The notes: generated by a model from the letters alone, not told the origin. DNA of 64,000 nt from Streptomyces physcomitrii (GCF_012273655.1 NZ_JAAWWP010000009.1:1-64000); one strand, 5' to 3'; shown: positions 23,501 to 31,209, counted from the stretch's first letter. Translations and numbers: made by a program.

Positions 23501-25295
23501 AGACGAGGACCCGGTCACGGGTGATGTCCTCGATACGCCAGGAACTGGTCCCCAGCGTGAAGACATCGCCGACGCGGGACTCGTAGACCATCTCCTCGTC
23601 CAGCTCGCCGACGCGTCCGCCGCCCTTCTTCGGGTCCGCCCCGGCGAGGAAGACCCCGAACAGGCCCCGGTCCGGGATGGTCCCGCCGGAGGTGACCGCG
23701 AGACGCTGGGCGCCGGGCCGCCCCGTCACCGTGCCCGCCACCCGGTCCCAGACCACCCGCGGGCGCAGCTCCGCGAAGGCGTCCGAGGGATAGCGGCCCG
23801 CGAGCATGTCCAGGACACCGGTGAACGCCGACTCGGGCAGCGCCGCGAACGGGGCGGCCCGGCGGACCAGGGCCAGCAGATCGTCCGCCTGCCAGACATC
23901 CATCGCGGTCATCGCGACCAGCTGCTGGGCGAGCACGTCCAGCGGATTGGCGGGCACCTTCAGCGCCTCGATGGCGCCGCTGCGCATCCGCTCGGTGACC
24001 ACCGCCGCCTGCACCAGATCCCCCCGGTACTTGGGGAAGACCACACCGGTGGAGACCGCGCCCACCTGGTGCCCGGCCCGGCCCACCCGCTGCAGACCGG
24101 AGGCCACCGACGGCGGCGACTCCACCTGGACGACCAGGTCCACCGCCCCCATGTCGATGCCCAGCTCCAGGCTGGAGGTGGCGACGACCGCGGGCAGCCG
24201 CCCCGCCTTCAGATCCTCCTCGACCAGCGCCCGCTGCTCCTTGGAGACCGAGCCGTGGTGGGCCCGCGCGAGAACGGGCGCGGCACCCCGCGCGCCCCCC
24301 GAGCCGCCCATCAGCTGCGCCGAGGCATGCGCCTCCTCGAGCGGCTCGCCGGTGGCGCGCTCGTGGGCGATCTCGTTCAGCCGGTTGCACAGGCGCTCCG
24401 CGAGGCGGCGGGAATTGGCGAAGACGATCGTCGAACGGTGCGCCTGCACCAGGTCCGCGATCCGCTCCTCCACATGCGGCCAGATCGACGGGCCCTCCCC
24501 GCCCTGCGCCTCGCTCTCCGCCGCCCGGCCCGCCGGAGCGGGGGCCTCGCCCGGCGCGCTGAGGTCCTCGACCGGCACCACCACCGAGAGGTCGAACTCC
24601 TTGCCGGACGGCGGCTGTACGACCTCCGCGCTGCGCTGCGGCGACAGGAACCTGGCCACCTCGTCCACCGGGCGCACCGTCGCCGACAGGCCGATCCGCC
24701 GCGCGGGACGCGGCAGCAGCTCGTCCAGGCGCTCCAGGGTCAGCGCCAGATGCGCGCCGCGCTTGGTCCCGGCGACCGCGTGCACCTCGTCCAGGATGAC
24801 CGTCTCGACCCCGGTGAGCGCCTCCCGGGTCGCCGAGGTGAGCATCAGGAAGAGGGACTCGGGTGTGGTGATGAGGATGTCCGGGGGCCGGGTGGCCAGC
24901 GCCCGGCGCTCGGCGGGGGGAGTGTCACCGGAGCGGATCCCGACCCGCACCTCCGGCTCGGGAAGCCCCTGGCGCACCGCCTCCTGGCGGATCCCGGTCA
25001 GCGGACTGCGCAGATTGCGCTCCACATCCACGGCGAGCGCCTTCAGCGGCGAGACATACAGCACCCGGCAGCGCTTCCTCGCCTCCGCGGGCGGCGGGGC
25101 GGCGGCCAGCCGGTCGAGCGCGGCGAGGAAGGCGGCGAGGGTCTTGCCGGAACCGGTCGGCGCCACCACCAGGACATCCGAGCCCTGCCCGATCGCCCGC
25201 CAGGCCCCCTCCTGGGCGGGCGTGGGCGCCGAGAAGGCCCCCGTGAACCAGCTGCGGGTCGCGGGGGAGAAGTCGTCGAGCGCGGACCTGACCAT
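20577..25295 (-). CDS. lhr: Lhr-type superfamily 2 DNA helicase
   Basis: 1572 residues, the length of bacterial long-form Lhr (about 1500). It is a 3'-to-5' DNA helicase/translocase used in repair. Helicase core: Walker A APTGSGKT (45-52), motif II DEVH (169-172), SAT, then motif VI QRVGRAGHQ; the Lhr winged-helix/beta-barrel core follows (to about 860), and the long C-terminal extension fills the rest. Start: ATG at 25295. A PafBC-type promoter places the likely transcript start at or next to this ATG, so the in-frame GTGs upstream (25310, 25328) are rejected. It is co-transcribed with nei and divergent from an AraC gene. Confidence 0.95.
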   Translation of the reverse strand: MVRSALDDFSPATRSWFTGAFSAPTPAQEGAWRAIGQGSDVLVVAPTGSGKTLAAFLAALDRLAAAPPPAEARKRCRVLYVSPLKALAVDVERNLRSPLTGIRQEAVRQGLPEPEVRVGIRSGDTPPAERRALATRPPDILITTPESLFLMLTSATREALTGVETVILDEVHAVAGTKRGAHLALTLERLDELLPRPARRIGLSATVRPVDEVARFLSPQRSAEVVQPPSGKEFDLSVVVPVEDLSAPGEAPAPAGRAAESEAQGGEGPSIWPHVEERIADLVQAHRSTIVFANSRRLAERLCNRLNEIAHERATGEPLEEAHASAQLMGGSGGARGAAPVLARAHHGSVSKEQRALVEEDLKAGRLPAVVATSSLELGIDMGAVDLVVQVESPPSVASGLQRVGRAGHQVGAVSTGVVFPKYRGDLVQAAVVTERMRSGAIEALKVPANPLDVLAQQLVAMTAMDVWQADDLLALVRRAAPFAALPESAFTGVLDMLAGRYPSDAFAELRPRVVWDRVAGTVTGRPGAQRLAVTSGGTIPDRGLFGVFLAGADPKKGGGRVGELDEEMVYESRVGDVFTLGTSSWRIEDITRDRVLVSPAPGVPGRLPFWKGDQLGRPLELGRALGAFLREIAALGEEDARLRLLAAGLDAWAADNVLAYLGEQREACGHIPDDRTIVVERFRDELGDWRVVVHSPFGAQVHAPWALALGARLTERFGMDAQVMHADDGIVLRLPDAGLMSLDLLDQDPMRAGTEYDSEKAPLGAADVAFDRGEVDRLVTEQVGGSALFASRFRECAARALLLPRRSPGRRTPLWQQRQRSAQLLEVAGEFGSFPIVLEAVRECLQDVFDVPGLTELMGDIESRSVRLVEVTTPEPSPFARSLLFGYVAQFLYEGDSPLAERRAAALSLDSRLLAELLGQAELRELLDAEVLTELERELQWLTEDRRVKDSEGVADLLRLLGPLTAVELAERGAEEGWAEELAAARRAIRVRLAGRDHWAAVEDAGRLRDALGTALPVGVPEAFTEPVKDPLGDLLARFARTHGPFTTSAAAARFGLGGAVTEGALKRLAAGGRVVEGEFHPAGIGQEWCDATVLRRLRRRSLAALRQELEPVPPAALAQFLPQWQNLGGHGLRGIDGLVRAVEQLQGASVPASALERLVLPSRVSGYTPALLDELTSAGELLWAGAGALPGKDGWVSLYLADTAPLLLPPPHPLELSPLHQSVLDTLAGGYGLFFRQIADQVRATTHPEATDPQLADALWDLAWSGRLTNDTLAPMRALLGSGRTAGSTAHRAKRSVPRGRYGSLTAAARTASRTGPPTVAGRWSLLPSPEPDATVRAHARARTLLDRHGVVTRGAVGAEGVEGGFAAVYRVLSAFEESGQARRGYVVEGLGAAQFAMDGAVDRLRAAATARERAAALPAAGESTYADGYPRPAPAAGTAQRTVVLAAADPANAYGAALPWPEPPPGANHKPGRKAGSLVVLVDGELTLYMERGGKTLLAWAPAESAADAVEDSRLAAAAASLAAAAATGSLGTVTVERINGAPALTSPLGPVLENAGFHATPRGLRLRA

Positions 25296-25301
25296 GCCCC
25301 C

Positions 25302-25324
25302 ATCGTGCACCCGGCCACCGACAA
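25302..25324 (-). promoter_or_regulatory. PafBC-type (RecA-independent) DNA-damage promoter of lhr
   Basis: On the minus strand TTGTCGGTG (25324-25316), eight bases, then CACGAT (25307-25302), then 6 nt to the ATG. This matches the mycobacterial/actinobacterial RecA-NDp motif TTGTCRGTG-N8-TANNNT except for C at the first -10 base. Confidence 0.65.
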
Positions 25325-25364
25325 TCACCTCCCACCTGGGAAAACACCCCCGCGGGCGGTGTCG

Positions 25365-25370
25365 CAGAAT
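25365..25370 (+). promoter_or_regulatory. -10 element for leaderless AraC-regulator transcript
   Basis: CAGAAT, 6 nt before the ATG at 25377; no usable ribosome site. Confidence 0.35.
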
Positions 25371-25376
25371 GGAGCC

Positions 25377-26369
25377 ATGGCCGGATCACAGGAGCAGGCA
25401 CGGCACTGGCGGTACGCGCCGCTGCCGGACGTGGACCTGCTGCGCGCCAGCTATGTGCACAAGACCTTCGTACGGCACACCCACGAGAACTTCGTGATCG
25501 CCGGGATCGCCGAGGGCGTCGAGATCTTCCGGCACCACAGCTCCGAGGTGCACGCGGGACCCGGCACCCTCGCCCTCGTCAACCCCGACACCCCGCACAC
25601 CGGCCGCGCGGGCGTCCCCGAGGGCTGGCGCTACGGAGCGGTCTACCCCGCGCCCGCGCTCGTCGCCGGGATCGCCGCCGAGACCACCGGCCTGCGCGGC
25701 GCCCCCGGATTCCGGGAACCCGTCTTCGAGGACCCCTACGCCGTACGGCTCGTGCACCAGGTGCTGCGCGCTGCCGAGGAGGGCAACGCGCTCGCCGCGG
25801 ACACCCTGCTGCGGGTCGCCGTCACCCGCCTCCTGCGCCGCAACGGGGGCGTGCTGCCCAGCCGCCGGGTGCCCACCGCGGGGGCGCGGACCGCCGGGCG
25901 GGCCCGCGCCCTGCTCGCCGAGCGGATGGCCGCCCCGCCCTCGCTCGACGCGCTCGCCGCCGAACTCGGCACCAGCCCCTTCGCCCTGCTGCGCGCCTTC
26001 CGCGAGACCTACGGGATGCCGCCGCACACCTGGCTCACCGACGCCCGGGTCCGCCACGCCCGGCGCCTCCTGGACCAGGGCACCAGCCCCGCCGAGGCGG
26101 CCGCGGCCGTGGGCTTCACGGACCAGCCGCACCTGAACCGCCACTTCACCCGGATCGTCGGGGTGCCCCCGGGCGCGTACCAGCGCGAGCGCAAGAACGT
26201 ACAAGACGACGAACACCAGTTCCTCGTACCGTCCAGGACGTGGGAGAACAGGAACTCGCAGCAGCGATACGACGAGCACGACGCACCCGAGGCCCGGAGC
26301 CGGCACGACGAGCGGAGCGCCCCGACGACGGCCGAGGCCCCGCCGGGGACGCCCGGGGAACAGCCCTAG
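25377..26369 (+). CDS. AraC-family transcriptional regulator
   Basis: 330 residues. The N-terminal AraC-type cupin sensor (about 12-150; HTHENFVIAGIAEG, HAGPGTLALVNPDTPH) is followed by two HTH motifs (about 175-272; LDALAAELGTSPFALLRAFRETYGMPPHTWL and FTDQPHLNRHFTRIVGVPPGAYQRER regions). The last ~55 residues are polar and disordered and overlap the start of azlC in another frame by 130 bp. Adjacency to azlCD suggests it senses an amino acid or related ligand and controls the exporter; this is inference. It is divergent from lhr. Confidence 0.88.
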   Translation: MAGSQEQARHWRYAPLPDVDLLRASYVHKTFVRHTHENFVIAGIAEGVEIFRHHSSEVHAGPGTLALVNPDTPHTGRAGVPEGWRYGAVYPAPALVAGIAAETTGLRGAPGFREPVFEDPYAVRLVHQVLRAAEEGNALAADTLLRVAVTRLLRRNGGVLPSRRVPTAGARTAGRARALLAERMAAPPSLDALAAELGTSPFALLRAFRETYGMPPHTWLTDARVRHARRLLDQGTSPAEAAAAVGFTDQPHLNRHFTRIVGVPPGAYQRERKNVQDDEHQFLVPSRTWENRNSQQRYDEHDAPEARSRHDERSAPTTAEAPPGTPGEQP

Positions 26370-27214
26370 CGGCGGGACCGGCGGACGCCGGGCCCGCCCG
26401 CGCCGCGTCAGGGCCGGCCCAGGACGGGCACGGCCACGATGACGGTGAGGGTGACGGCAAGAGCGCTTCCGCGGTGGTGCGCGACGCCCTCGGGGTCGGG
26501 GTCGCCGTCGGGCTCTCCGGCTTCGCCTTCGGGGTGACCTCCGCGGGCGGCGGACTCGGCATCTGGCAGACCTGCGCGCTCAGCCTCCTGGTCTTCACCG
26601 GGGCCTCGCAGTTCGCCCTGGTCGGAGCGCTGGCCGCGGGCGGCAATCCGCTCACCGCCGCGGCGGGCGCCTTCTTCCTGGGCGTACGCAACGCCTTCTA
26701 CGGGCTGCGCCTCTCCCAACTCCTCGCCCTGCCCCGGGCCATACGCCCCTTCGCCGCGCACTGGGTCATCGACGAGACCACCGCCGTGACACTGGCCCAG
26801 CCCGGCCGCCGCAGCGCCCGGCTCGGCTTCGCCGTCACCGGGCTGAGCCTCTACCTGCTGTGGAACCTCACCACCTGGCTGGGCGCGGCGGGGGCCGAAG
26901 CCCTCGGGGACACCGCCGCCTGGGGACTGGACGCCGCGGGCCCCGCCGTCTTCCTGGCGCTGCTCGCACCGATGCTGCGCACGGCCACCGAACGAGCCGT
27001 CGCCGCCTTGGCCGTCGTCCTCGGCCTCGGCCTGCTGCCGGTACTGCCCACCGGGGTGCCGGTGCTCGCCGCCGCCCTCGCGGCACCGGCGGTGCTTCTC
27101 CTCAAGGGAGCCGGGCCGCGGAAGTCAGTGCGGGGGGACAAGGACAAGAGGGACCGGCAGGCCGAGCAGGCCGCGCGGGAACAGCGAGAAGCAGGAGAGA
27201 AGGAAGACCGTTGA
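26240..27214 (+). CDS. azlC: AzlC-family branched-chain amino acid exporter, large subunit
   Basis: 324 residues. The AzlC core (about 78-300) has the family motifs GVAVGLSGFAFGVTSAGGG, CALSLLVFTGASQFALVG and FFLGVRNAFYGLRLSQLL, with about six to seven membrane helices. With AzlD it exports branched-chain amino acids or analogues. The first ~75 residues are polar and not membrane-like. Start is uncertain: GTG at 26240 overlaps the AraC gene by 130 bp without a good ribosome site; GTGs at 26474 or 26477 would remove nearly all of the extension. The stop overlaps the azlD start (TTGA). Confidence 0.85.
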   Translation: MGEQELAAAIRRARRTRGPEPARRAERPDDGRGPAGDARGTALAAGPADAGPARAASGPAQDGHGHDDGEGDGKSASAVVRDALGVGVAVGLSGFAFGVTSAGGGLGIWQTCALSLLVFTGASQFALVGALAAGGNPLTAAAGAFFLGVRNAFYGLRLSQLLALPRAIRPFAAHWVIDETTAVTLAQPGRRSARLGFAVTGLSLYLLWNLTTWLGAAGAEALGDTAAWGLDAAGPAVFLALLAPMLRTATERAVAALAVVLGLGLLPVLPTGVPVLAAALAAPAVLLLKGAGPRKSVRGDKDKRDRQAEQAAREQREAGEKEDR

Positions 27215-27519
27215 ACATCTGGATCGCCATCGCCGTCACCGCCGCGGGCTGCTACCTCGTCAAGCTCGCGGGCCTCCTCGTCCCCGCCGGTGTGCTCGAA
27301 CGGCCCCTGGTGCAGCGCCTCGCCGCGCTGCTCCCGGTCGCCCTGCTCGCGGCACTCACCGCCCAGCAGACCTTCGCCGCGGGCCAGAGCCTCACCCTCG
27401 ACGCCCGCGTGGCCGGGGTCGCCGCCGCGGGCGTGGCCCTGCTGTGCCGCGCGCCCTTCCTCCTCGTCGTGGCCGCGGCCGTACTGGTCACCGCGGGGGT
27501 GCGGGCCCTCGGCGGCTGA
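27211..27519 (+). CDS. azlD: AzlD-family amino acid transporter, small subunit
   Basis: 102 residues with four hydrophobic segments. The opening NIWIAIAVTAAGCYLVKLAG and the PLVQRLAALLPVALLAAL block are typical of AzlD. Start is the rare TTG at 27211, overlapping the azlC stop by 3 bases (TTGA), with a GGAGAGAAGGA purine stretch just upstream; no ATG or GTG fits. Translational coupling would give equal amounts of the two subunits. Confidence 0.85.
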   Translation: MNIWIAIAVTAAGCYLVKLAGLLVPAGVLERPLVQRLAALLPVALLAALTAQQTFAAGQSLTLDARVAGVAAAGVALLCRAPFLLVVAAAVLVTAGVRALGG

Positions 27520-27582
27520 CCGGGCGGGACTCGGCGGCCGGGGCCGACCGGTCGGGTTTCGGCGGGCGGGGCCGACCGGCGC

Positions 27583-28590
27583 TCAGTCCAGGCGGCGGCC
27601 GTAGGCGTCGAGGGTGAGCAGCCGCCCGATCGTCACCACCGGACGGCGTTCCAGGACGGTGCCGGGAGCCTGCGCCCGTACCCGCAGCTGTGCGGGGCCG
27701 CCCATCGGGCGGTCCGGCCAGCCGCCGTCCTCGCGCTGCTGACCGGCGAGGAAGTCCAGCGCCGCGGCCGTCTCCGCGTCGGTGAACCAGGACCGGGCCA
27801 GCGAGGAGGGCCGGGGCGCGAAGTCGTACGGGAGGTAGTGGGCGCTCGACGTCCCCGGGCGGGCCGGGTCGAGGACCACCAGGCGCTGCTCGCGGACGAG
27901 CCTGCCGAGGCGGTCGGCGGCGGCCTGGGCGCGGCAGCGGTCCGCGGCCCCGTCCAGGAAGGTGACCGCGGCCGCCACCTCGTGCGGATCGGGCGCGGAC
28001 AGCGCGTCCACCGCCTGCCAGCAGAACTCGGTCGCGCGGAAGAGCCAGGCGTGCCAGACGTCGTTGCGGTGCAGGAGGCCGACCACGGGACCGGTCACGG
28101 CCAGGTCCCCGGGCGGGCGGCACCGGGTGGCCGCGCCCCGGGGCACCGGCACCGCCGCGCTCCTGCCCGCGCTCTCCTCCGCGAGCGCGGGCAGGGCGCC
28201 CTCGGCGGTGGAGACGGAGGTCAGGTAGCGGCAGATCAGCTCCGCCCTGCGTCCGCCGCAGCGCCCGATCGCATCGAGCACGCCCAGCGCGTGCGCCGTG
28301 TGCGCCGCGCGGCTGAGAGGCCCGCGCACCGCGGGGTCGAGCGCGTGGCCGAAACCGCCGTCGCGGTTGGCGTAGGCGGTCAGCGCCGCGTCGACCGCCT
28401 CGGCCGGTCCACCGAGGAAGTGGTGGTCGAAGAGCCGCTGTTCGAGGACCCGGGCGGTCAGCCAGACGAACTTCGCGGCCCGCCTGAGCGCCGTGGCGGG
28501 CGGCTCGGCGGGCGCCGCGGGCGCGGACCGGCCCACCGGCGGGGCGCCTCCCGGGCGCGAGGGGAGTGCGGTAGCTCCTGTTTCGGCCAT
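27583..28590 (-). CDS. Prenyltransferase/terpene-cyclase-like alpha-toroid protein, function unknown
   Basis: 335 residues. Repeated Gly-Gly-Phe/Trp helical motifs (ANRDGGFGHALDP near residue 75 and QQREDGGWPDRP near 285) are those of squalene-cyclase/prenyltransferase alpha-alpha toroids. No DXDD or QW box is complete, so it is not clearly a cyclase. Similar genes are often annotated only as prenyltransferase-like in Streptomyces. The N-terminal ~35 residues are Pro/Ala-rich. The start ATG at 28590 has TACGGT 6 nt upstream and probably gives a leaderless message. Confidence 0.7.
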   Translation of the reverse strand: MAETGATALPSRPGGAPPVGRSAPAAPAEPPATALRRAAKFVWLTARVLEQRLFDHHFLGGPAEAVDAALTAYANRDGGFGHALDPAVRGPLSRAAHTAHALGVLDAIGRCGGRRAELICRYLTSVSTAEGALPALAEESAGRSAAVPVPRGAATRCRPPGDLAVTGPVVGLLHRNDVWHAWLFRATEFCWQAVDALSAPDPHEVAAAVTFLDGAADRCRAQAAADRLGRLVREQRLVVLDPARPGTSSAHYLPYDFAPRPSSLARSWFTDAETAAALDFLAGQQREDGGWPDRPMGGPAQLRVRAQAPGTVLERRPVVTIGRLLTLDAYGRRLD

Positions 28591-28596
28591 GTTCCG

Positions 28597-28602
28597 ACCG
28601 TA
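28597..28602 (-). promoter_or_regulatory. -10 element for leaderless toroid-protein gene
   Basis: TACGGT on the minus strand, 6 nt before the ATG at 28590. Confidence 0.4.
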
Positions 28603-28657
28603 GAGCGCCCGACGGCCACGGCAAGGCTTCTCCGTCCGGCTGCACTCTCAGGAGCGG

Positions 28658-28663
28658 GATACT
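28658..28663 (+). promoter_or_regulatory. -10 element for DUF3046 gene
   Basis: GATACT ends 6 nt before the ATG at 28670, consistent with a leaderless message. Confidence 0.4.
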
Positions 28664-28669
28664 GGTGTC

Positions 28670-28864
28670 ATGCGGTTGACGGTTTTCTGGGAGCGGATGG
28701 CGGACCACTTCGGCGCCGGGTACGCCGACACCTTCGCGCGCGACCATGTGATGAGCGAGCTGGACGGGCGCACGGTGCACGAGGCGCTGGACGCGGGCTG
28801 GGAGGCCAAGGACGTCTGGCGCGCGGTGTGCGTGAGCATGGGAGTGCCGCCCGAGAACAGGTGA
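28670..28864 (+). CDS. DUF3046 family protein
   Basis: 64 residues: MRLTVFWERMADHFG... with SELDGRTVHEALDAG and KDVWRAVC, the signature of DUF3046. This small soluble actinobacterial family is nearly always encoded just upstream of recA; its function is unknown. The recA position 2.3 kb downstream fits. Start: ATG at 28670, probably leaderless. Confidence 0.88.
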   Translation: MRLTVFWERMADHFGAGYADTFARDHVMSELDGRTVHEALDAGWEAKDVWRAVCVSMGVPPENR

Positions 28865-29008
28865 GGGCGGGCAGGTGTCACCGCGCCACTTGGGGCGATA
28901 TGCCGCTCATGTCGGACATCGCGGCGAAGATCTGCCGGTTCCGTGCCCCGGGCGGCGATGGCGGGAAGTGACCCTGGCGGCAGCGATGTCGGTGTCATAG
29001 GCAACACT

Positions 29009-30253
29009 GTGCCCGTGGCCCCCACAGACGAGACCCCGCAGGCCGTGAAGAGCATCCCGGCCCCCGGTACGACATCGCAGGCAGGACCGCCGCCCGCCCC
29101 GGCCGCGGCCGACACCGCCACCCGCATGCCCCGCTGGCTGCCGCGGGCGCTCGTGCTCGCCCTCGTCCTCGTCGCCGGCTTCCAGTTCAGCATCTGGGCC
29201 TTCCACCAGCTCACCAGCCTGCTGATCAACGTACTGATCGCCTTCTTCCTGGCCCTCGCCGTCGAACCGGCGGTCAGCAGGCTCGCCCAGCTGGGCATGC
29301 GCCGCGGCCTGGCCACCGGCATCGTCTTCCTGATGGTCGTCGTCGCCGCGGCGGGATTCATCACCCTGCTCGGCTCGATGCTGGCCGGGCAGATCGTGAA
29401 CATGATCGAGGAGTTCCCCAAATACCTCGACCAGGTGATCAACTGGACCAACACCACCTTCCACACCGAGCTGAGCCGGGTCGAGGTCCAGGACAGCGTC
29501 GTCCACTCCGACTGGCTGCGGAAGTACGTGCAGAACAGCGCCTCCGGCGTCCTCGACGTCTCCGCGCAGGTGCTCGGCGGACTCTTCCAGCTCCTGACGA
29601 TCCTGCTGTTCGCCTTCTACTTCGCCGCCGACGGCCCCCGGCTGCGGCGCACCATCTGCTCCCTGCTGCCGCCCGCCCGGCAGGCCGAGGTGCTGCGCGC
29701 CTGGGAGATCGCCGTCGACAAGACCGGCGGCTACCTCTACTCCCGCGGACTGATGGCACTCGTCTCCGGCATAGCGCACTACATCCTGCTCGAGTTCCTC
29801 GACGTGCCCTACGCGCCCGTGCTCGCCGTCTGGGTCGGCCTCGTCTCGCAGTTCATCCCCACCATCGGCACCTATCTCGCCGGTGCGCTGCCCATGCTGA
29901 TCGCCTTCACCGTCAACCCCTGGTACTCGCTGTGGGTCCTGGTCTTCGTGGTGGTCTACCAGCAGTTCGAGAACTACCTGCTCCAGCCGAAGCTCACCGC
30001 CCGCACCGTCGACATCCACCCCGCCGTCGCCTTCGGCTCCGTCATCGCGGGCACCGCCCTGCTCGGCGCCGTCGGCGCGCTGATCTCCATCCCCGCGGTC
30101 GCCACCCTGCAGGCCTTCTTCGGCGCCTACGTCCGGCGCTACGAGGTCACCGACGACCCGCGCGTCCACGGCCACCGGCGCAGCAGCGCCTCGGCGATGG
30201 CGGTCCTGTCCCGGTTCCGCCGGGCGGCCAGCGGGGCGGACAGCGGCCGGTGA
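29009..30253 (+). CDS. AI-2E-family membrane permease
   Basis: 414 residues. About eight membrane helices, with the AI-2E/UPF0118 landmarks FFLALAVEPAVSRLAQ, a soluble loop at about 120-190, LLTILLFAFYFAADGPRLR, VGLVSQFIPTIGTYLAGALP and QQFENYLLQPKLTARTVDIHP. Members export diverse small molecules or act as cation/proton antiporters; the substrate here is unknown. Start is uncertain. GTG at 29009 has CATAGG 7 nt upstream and could be leaderless; the frame is open from GTG 28943 (22 more polar residues). It is a conserved neighbour of recA in Streptomyces. Confidence 0.85.
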   Translation: MPVAPTDETPQAVKSIPAPGTTSQAGPPPAPAAADTATRMPRWLPRALVLALVLVAGFQFSIWAFHQLTSLLINVLIAFFLALAVEPAVSRLAQLGMRRGLATGIVFLMVVVAAAGFITLLGSMLAGQIVNMIEEFPKYLDQVINWTNTTFHTELSRVEVQDSVVHSDWLRKYVQNSASGVLDVSAQVLGGLFQLLTILLFAFYFAADGPRLRRTICSLLPPARQAEVLRAWEIAVDKTGGYLYSRGLMALVSGIAHYILLEFLDVPYAPVLAVWVGLVSQFIPTIGTYLAGALPMLIAFTVNPWYSLWVLVFVVVYQQFENYLLQPKLTARTVDIHPAVAFGSVIAGTALLGAVGALISIPAVATLQAFFGAYVRRYEVTDDPRVHGHRRSSASAMAVLSRFRRAASGADSGR

Positions 30254-30334
30254 CCCGGGCCGGGACCGGTCCGCGCCTGGGGCCGGTAGTCCGGAATCCC
30301 GCCCCTCGCGCCCCGGTCTCCGCGCTCGGGCCCA

Positions 30335-30340
30335 CATGAT
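30335..30340 (+). promoter_or_regulatory. -10 element for OsmC-family gene
   Basis: CATGAT ends 6 nt before the ATG at 30347; no ribosome site. Confidence 0.4.
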
Positions 30341-30346
30341 GGCTCC

Positions 30347-30823
30347 ATGACAGCTACGCATGCCTACGACGTCACCGTCGCGTGGACGGGCAACCTCGGG
30401 CCCGGCACGAGTACATACCGCTCCTTCAGCCGGGACCACGAGGTGCTCGCGGAGGGCAAACCGCCGCTCGCGGGCTCCTCGGACCCCGCCTTCCGCGGCG
30501 ACTCCGCGCGCTGGAACCCCGAGGAGCTCCTGGTGGCCTCCCTCGCCCAGTGCCACATGCTCTGGTACCTGCATCTGTGCGCGACCAACGGGGTCGTCGT
30601 CACTGATTACACGGACCGCGCCCACGGGGAGATGGCCCTCGACGCCGGCGGTGGCGGCCAGTTCACCGGCGTCACCCTGCGCCCCGAGGTGACGGTCGCC
30701 GACGCCTCGATGCTGGAGAAGGGCCACCGCCTCCACGCCGAGGTGCCCGCCCTCTGCTTCATCGCCCGCTCGGTGAACTTCCCCGTCACCCACGCCCCCG
30801 TCCTCCGCGTCGAGAAGGACTGA
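30347..30823 (+). CDS. OsmC-family thiol peroxidase-like protein
   Basis: 158 residues. OsmC/Ohr fold proteins reduce organic hydroperoxides with two cysteines. The peroxidatic cysteine is Cys69 (NPEELLVASLAQCHMLW) and the second is Cys137 (AEVPALCFIARSVNFPV); this second-Cys context is that of the YhfA/OsmC-like subgroup rather than Ohr (CPVS). The Cys69 neighbour is His70, as in other actinobacterial members. It lies alone between the AI-2E gene and recA, with its own -10 and a following hairpin. Confidence 0.88.
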   Translation: MTATHAYDVTVAWTGNLGPGTSTYRSFSRDHEVLAEGKPPLAGSSDPAFRGDSARWNPEELLVASLAQCHMLWYLHLCATNGVVVTDYTDRAHGEMALDAGGGGQFTGVTLRPEVTVADASMLEKGHRLHAEVPALCFIARSVNFPVTHAPVLRVEKD

Positions 30824-30831
30824 GGCGGCTC

Positions 30832-30884
30832 GGGGCAGGGCCCGCCCTCCGGCGCCGCCCGGCGGTCCGAGGCGGCGCTGCCCC
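30832..30884 (+). terminator. Probable terminator after the OsmC gene
   Basis: GGGGCAG (30832-30838) pairs with CTGCCCC (30878-30884) around a GC-rich structured interior, followed by a pyrimidine tail TCTCTCCTCTCTT. Confidence 0.5.
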
Positions 30885-31020
30885 TCTCTCCTCTCTTACG
30901 TACTTGATGTGCACCGCTCCTACGCGCACCGGCCCGTGCCGTGGCGTCCACGGTGTCGTTCTCCACGGCATCGGGCGGGCCCGGGCGACGGCGTACGCTC
31001 GGTGAAGCGGCGGGTTGCGC

Positions 31021-31050
31021 TTGACACCAAAATCGAACATCCATTCTTAT
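31021..31050 (+). promoter_or_regulatory. LexA-controlled recA promoter with SOS box
   Basis: TTGACA (31021-31026), an 18-nt spacer, TCTTAT (31045-31050). An SOS box TCGAAC-ATCC-ATTCTT (31033-31048) sits between and over the elements. The GAACATCCATTC core is the Cheo-box-like sequence I recall for Streptomyces recA. The left half-site is perfect against TCGAAC-N4-GTTCGA and the right one is weaker. Confidence 0.8.
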
Positions 31051-31112
31051 GGGGGCTCCGGCGGTACGCGTGACGGGACCTGCCCGGCGGATTCCGGTGT
31101 GAACTCCCTGAG

Positions 31113-31121
31113 TTATCCACA
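31113..31121 (+). promoter_or_regulatory. DnaA-box-like sequence in the recA leader
   Basis: TTATCCACA, an exact match to the E. coli DnaA box consensus. A single copy, between the two recA promoters. It may be chance or a regulatory site. Confidence 0.3.
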
Positions 31122-31143
31122 GGCTGGAGGGCGTCGGAGCGCA

Positions 31144-31166
31144 TTGTCAGTGGCAGGCGCTAGCGT
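31144..31166 (+). promoter_or_regulatory. PafBC-type (RecA-independent) recA promoter
   Basis: TTGTCAGTG (31144-31152), eight bases, TAGCGT (31161-31166): an exact match to the RecA-NDp motif TTGTCRGTG-N8-TANNNT. Transcription would start near 31173, 37 nt before the recA ATG. Confidence 0.8.
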
Positions 31167-31209
31167 CATGGACGTGAAGCGATCGACTCAAGCAAATCGG
31201 GTGGAACCC

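Noticed and set aside
31168..31209. Extended RecA start at ATG 31168
   Set aside because: It lies upstream of the transcript start expected from the PafBC-type promoter, and known Streptomyces RecA begins MAGTDREKALD.
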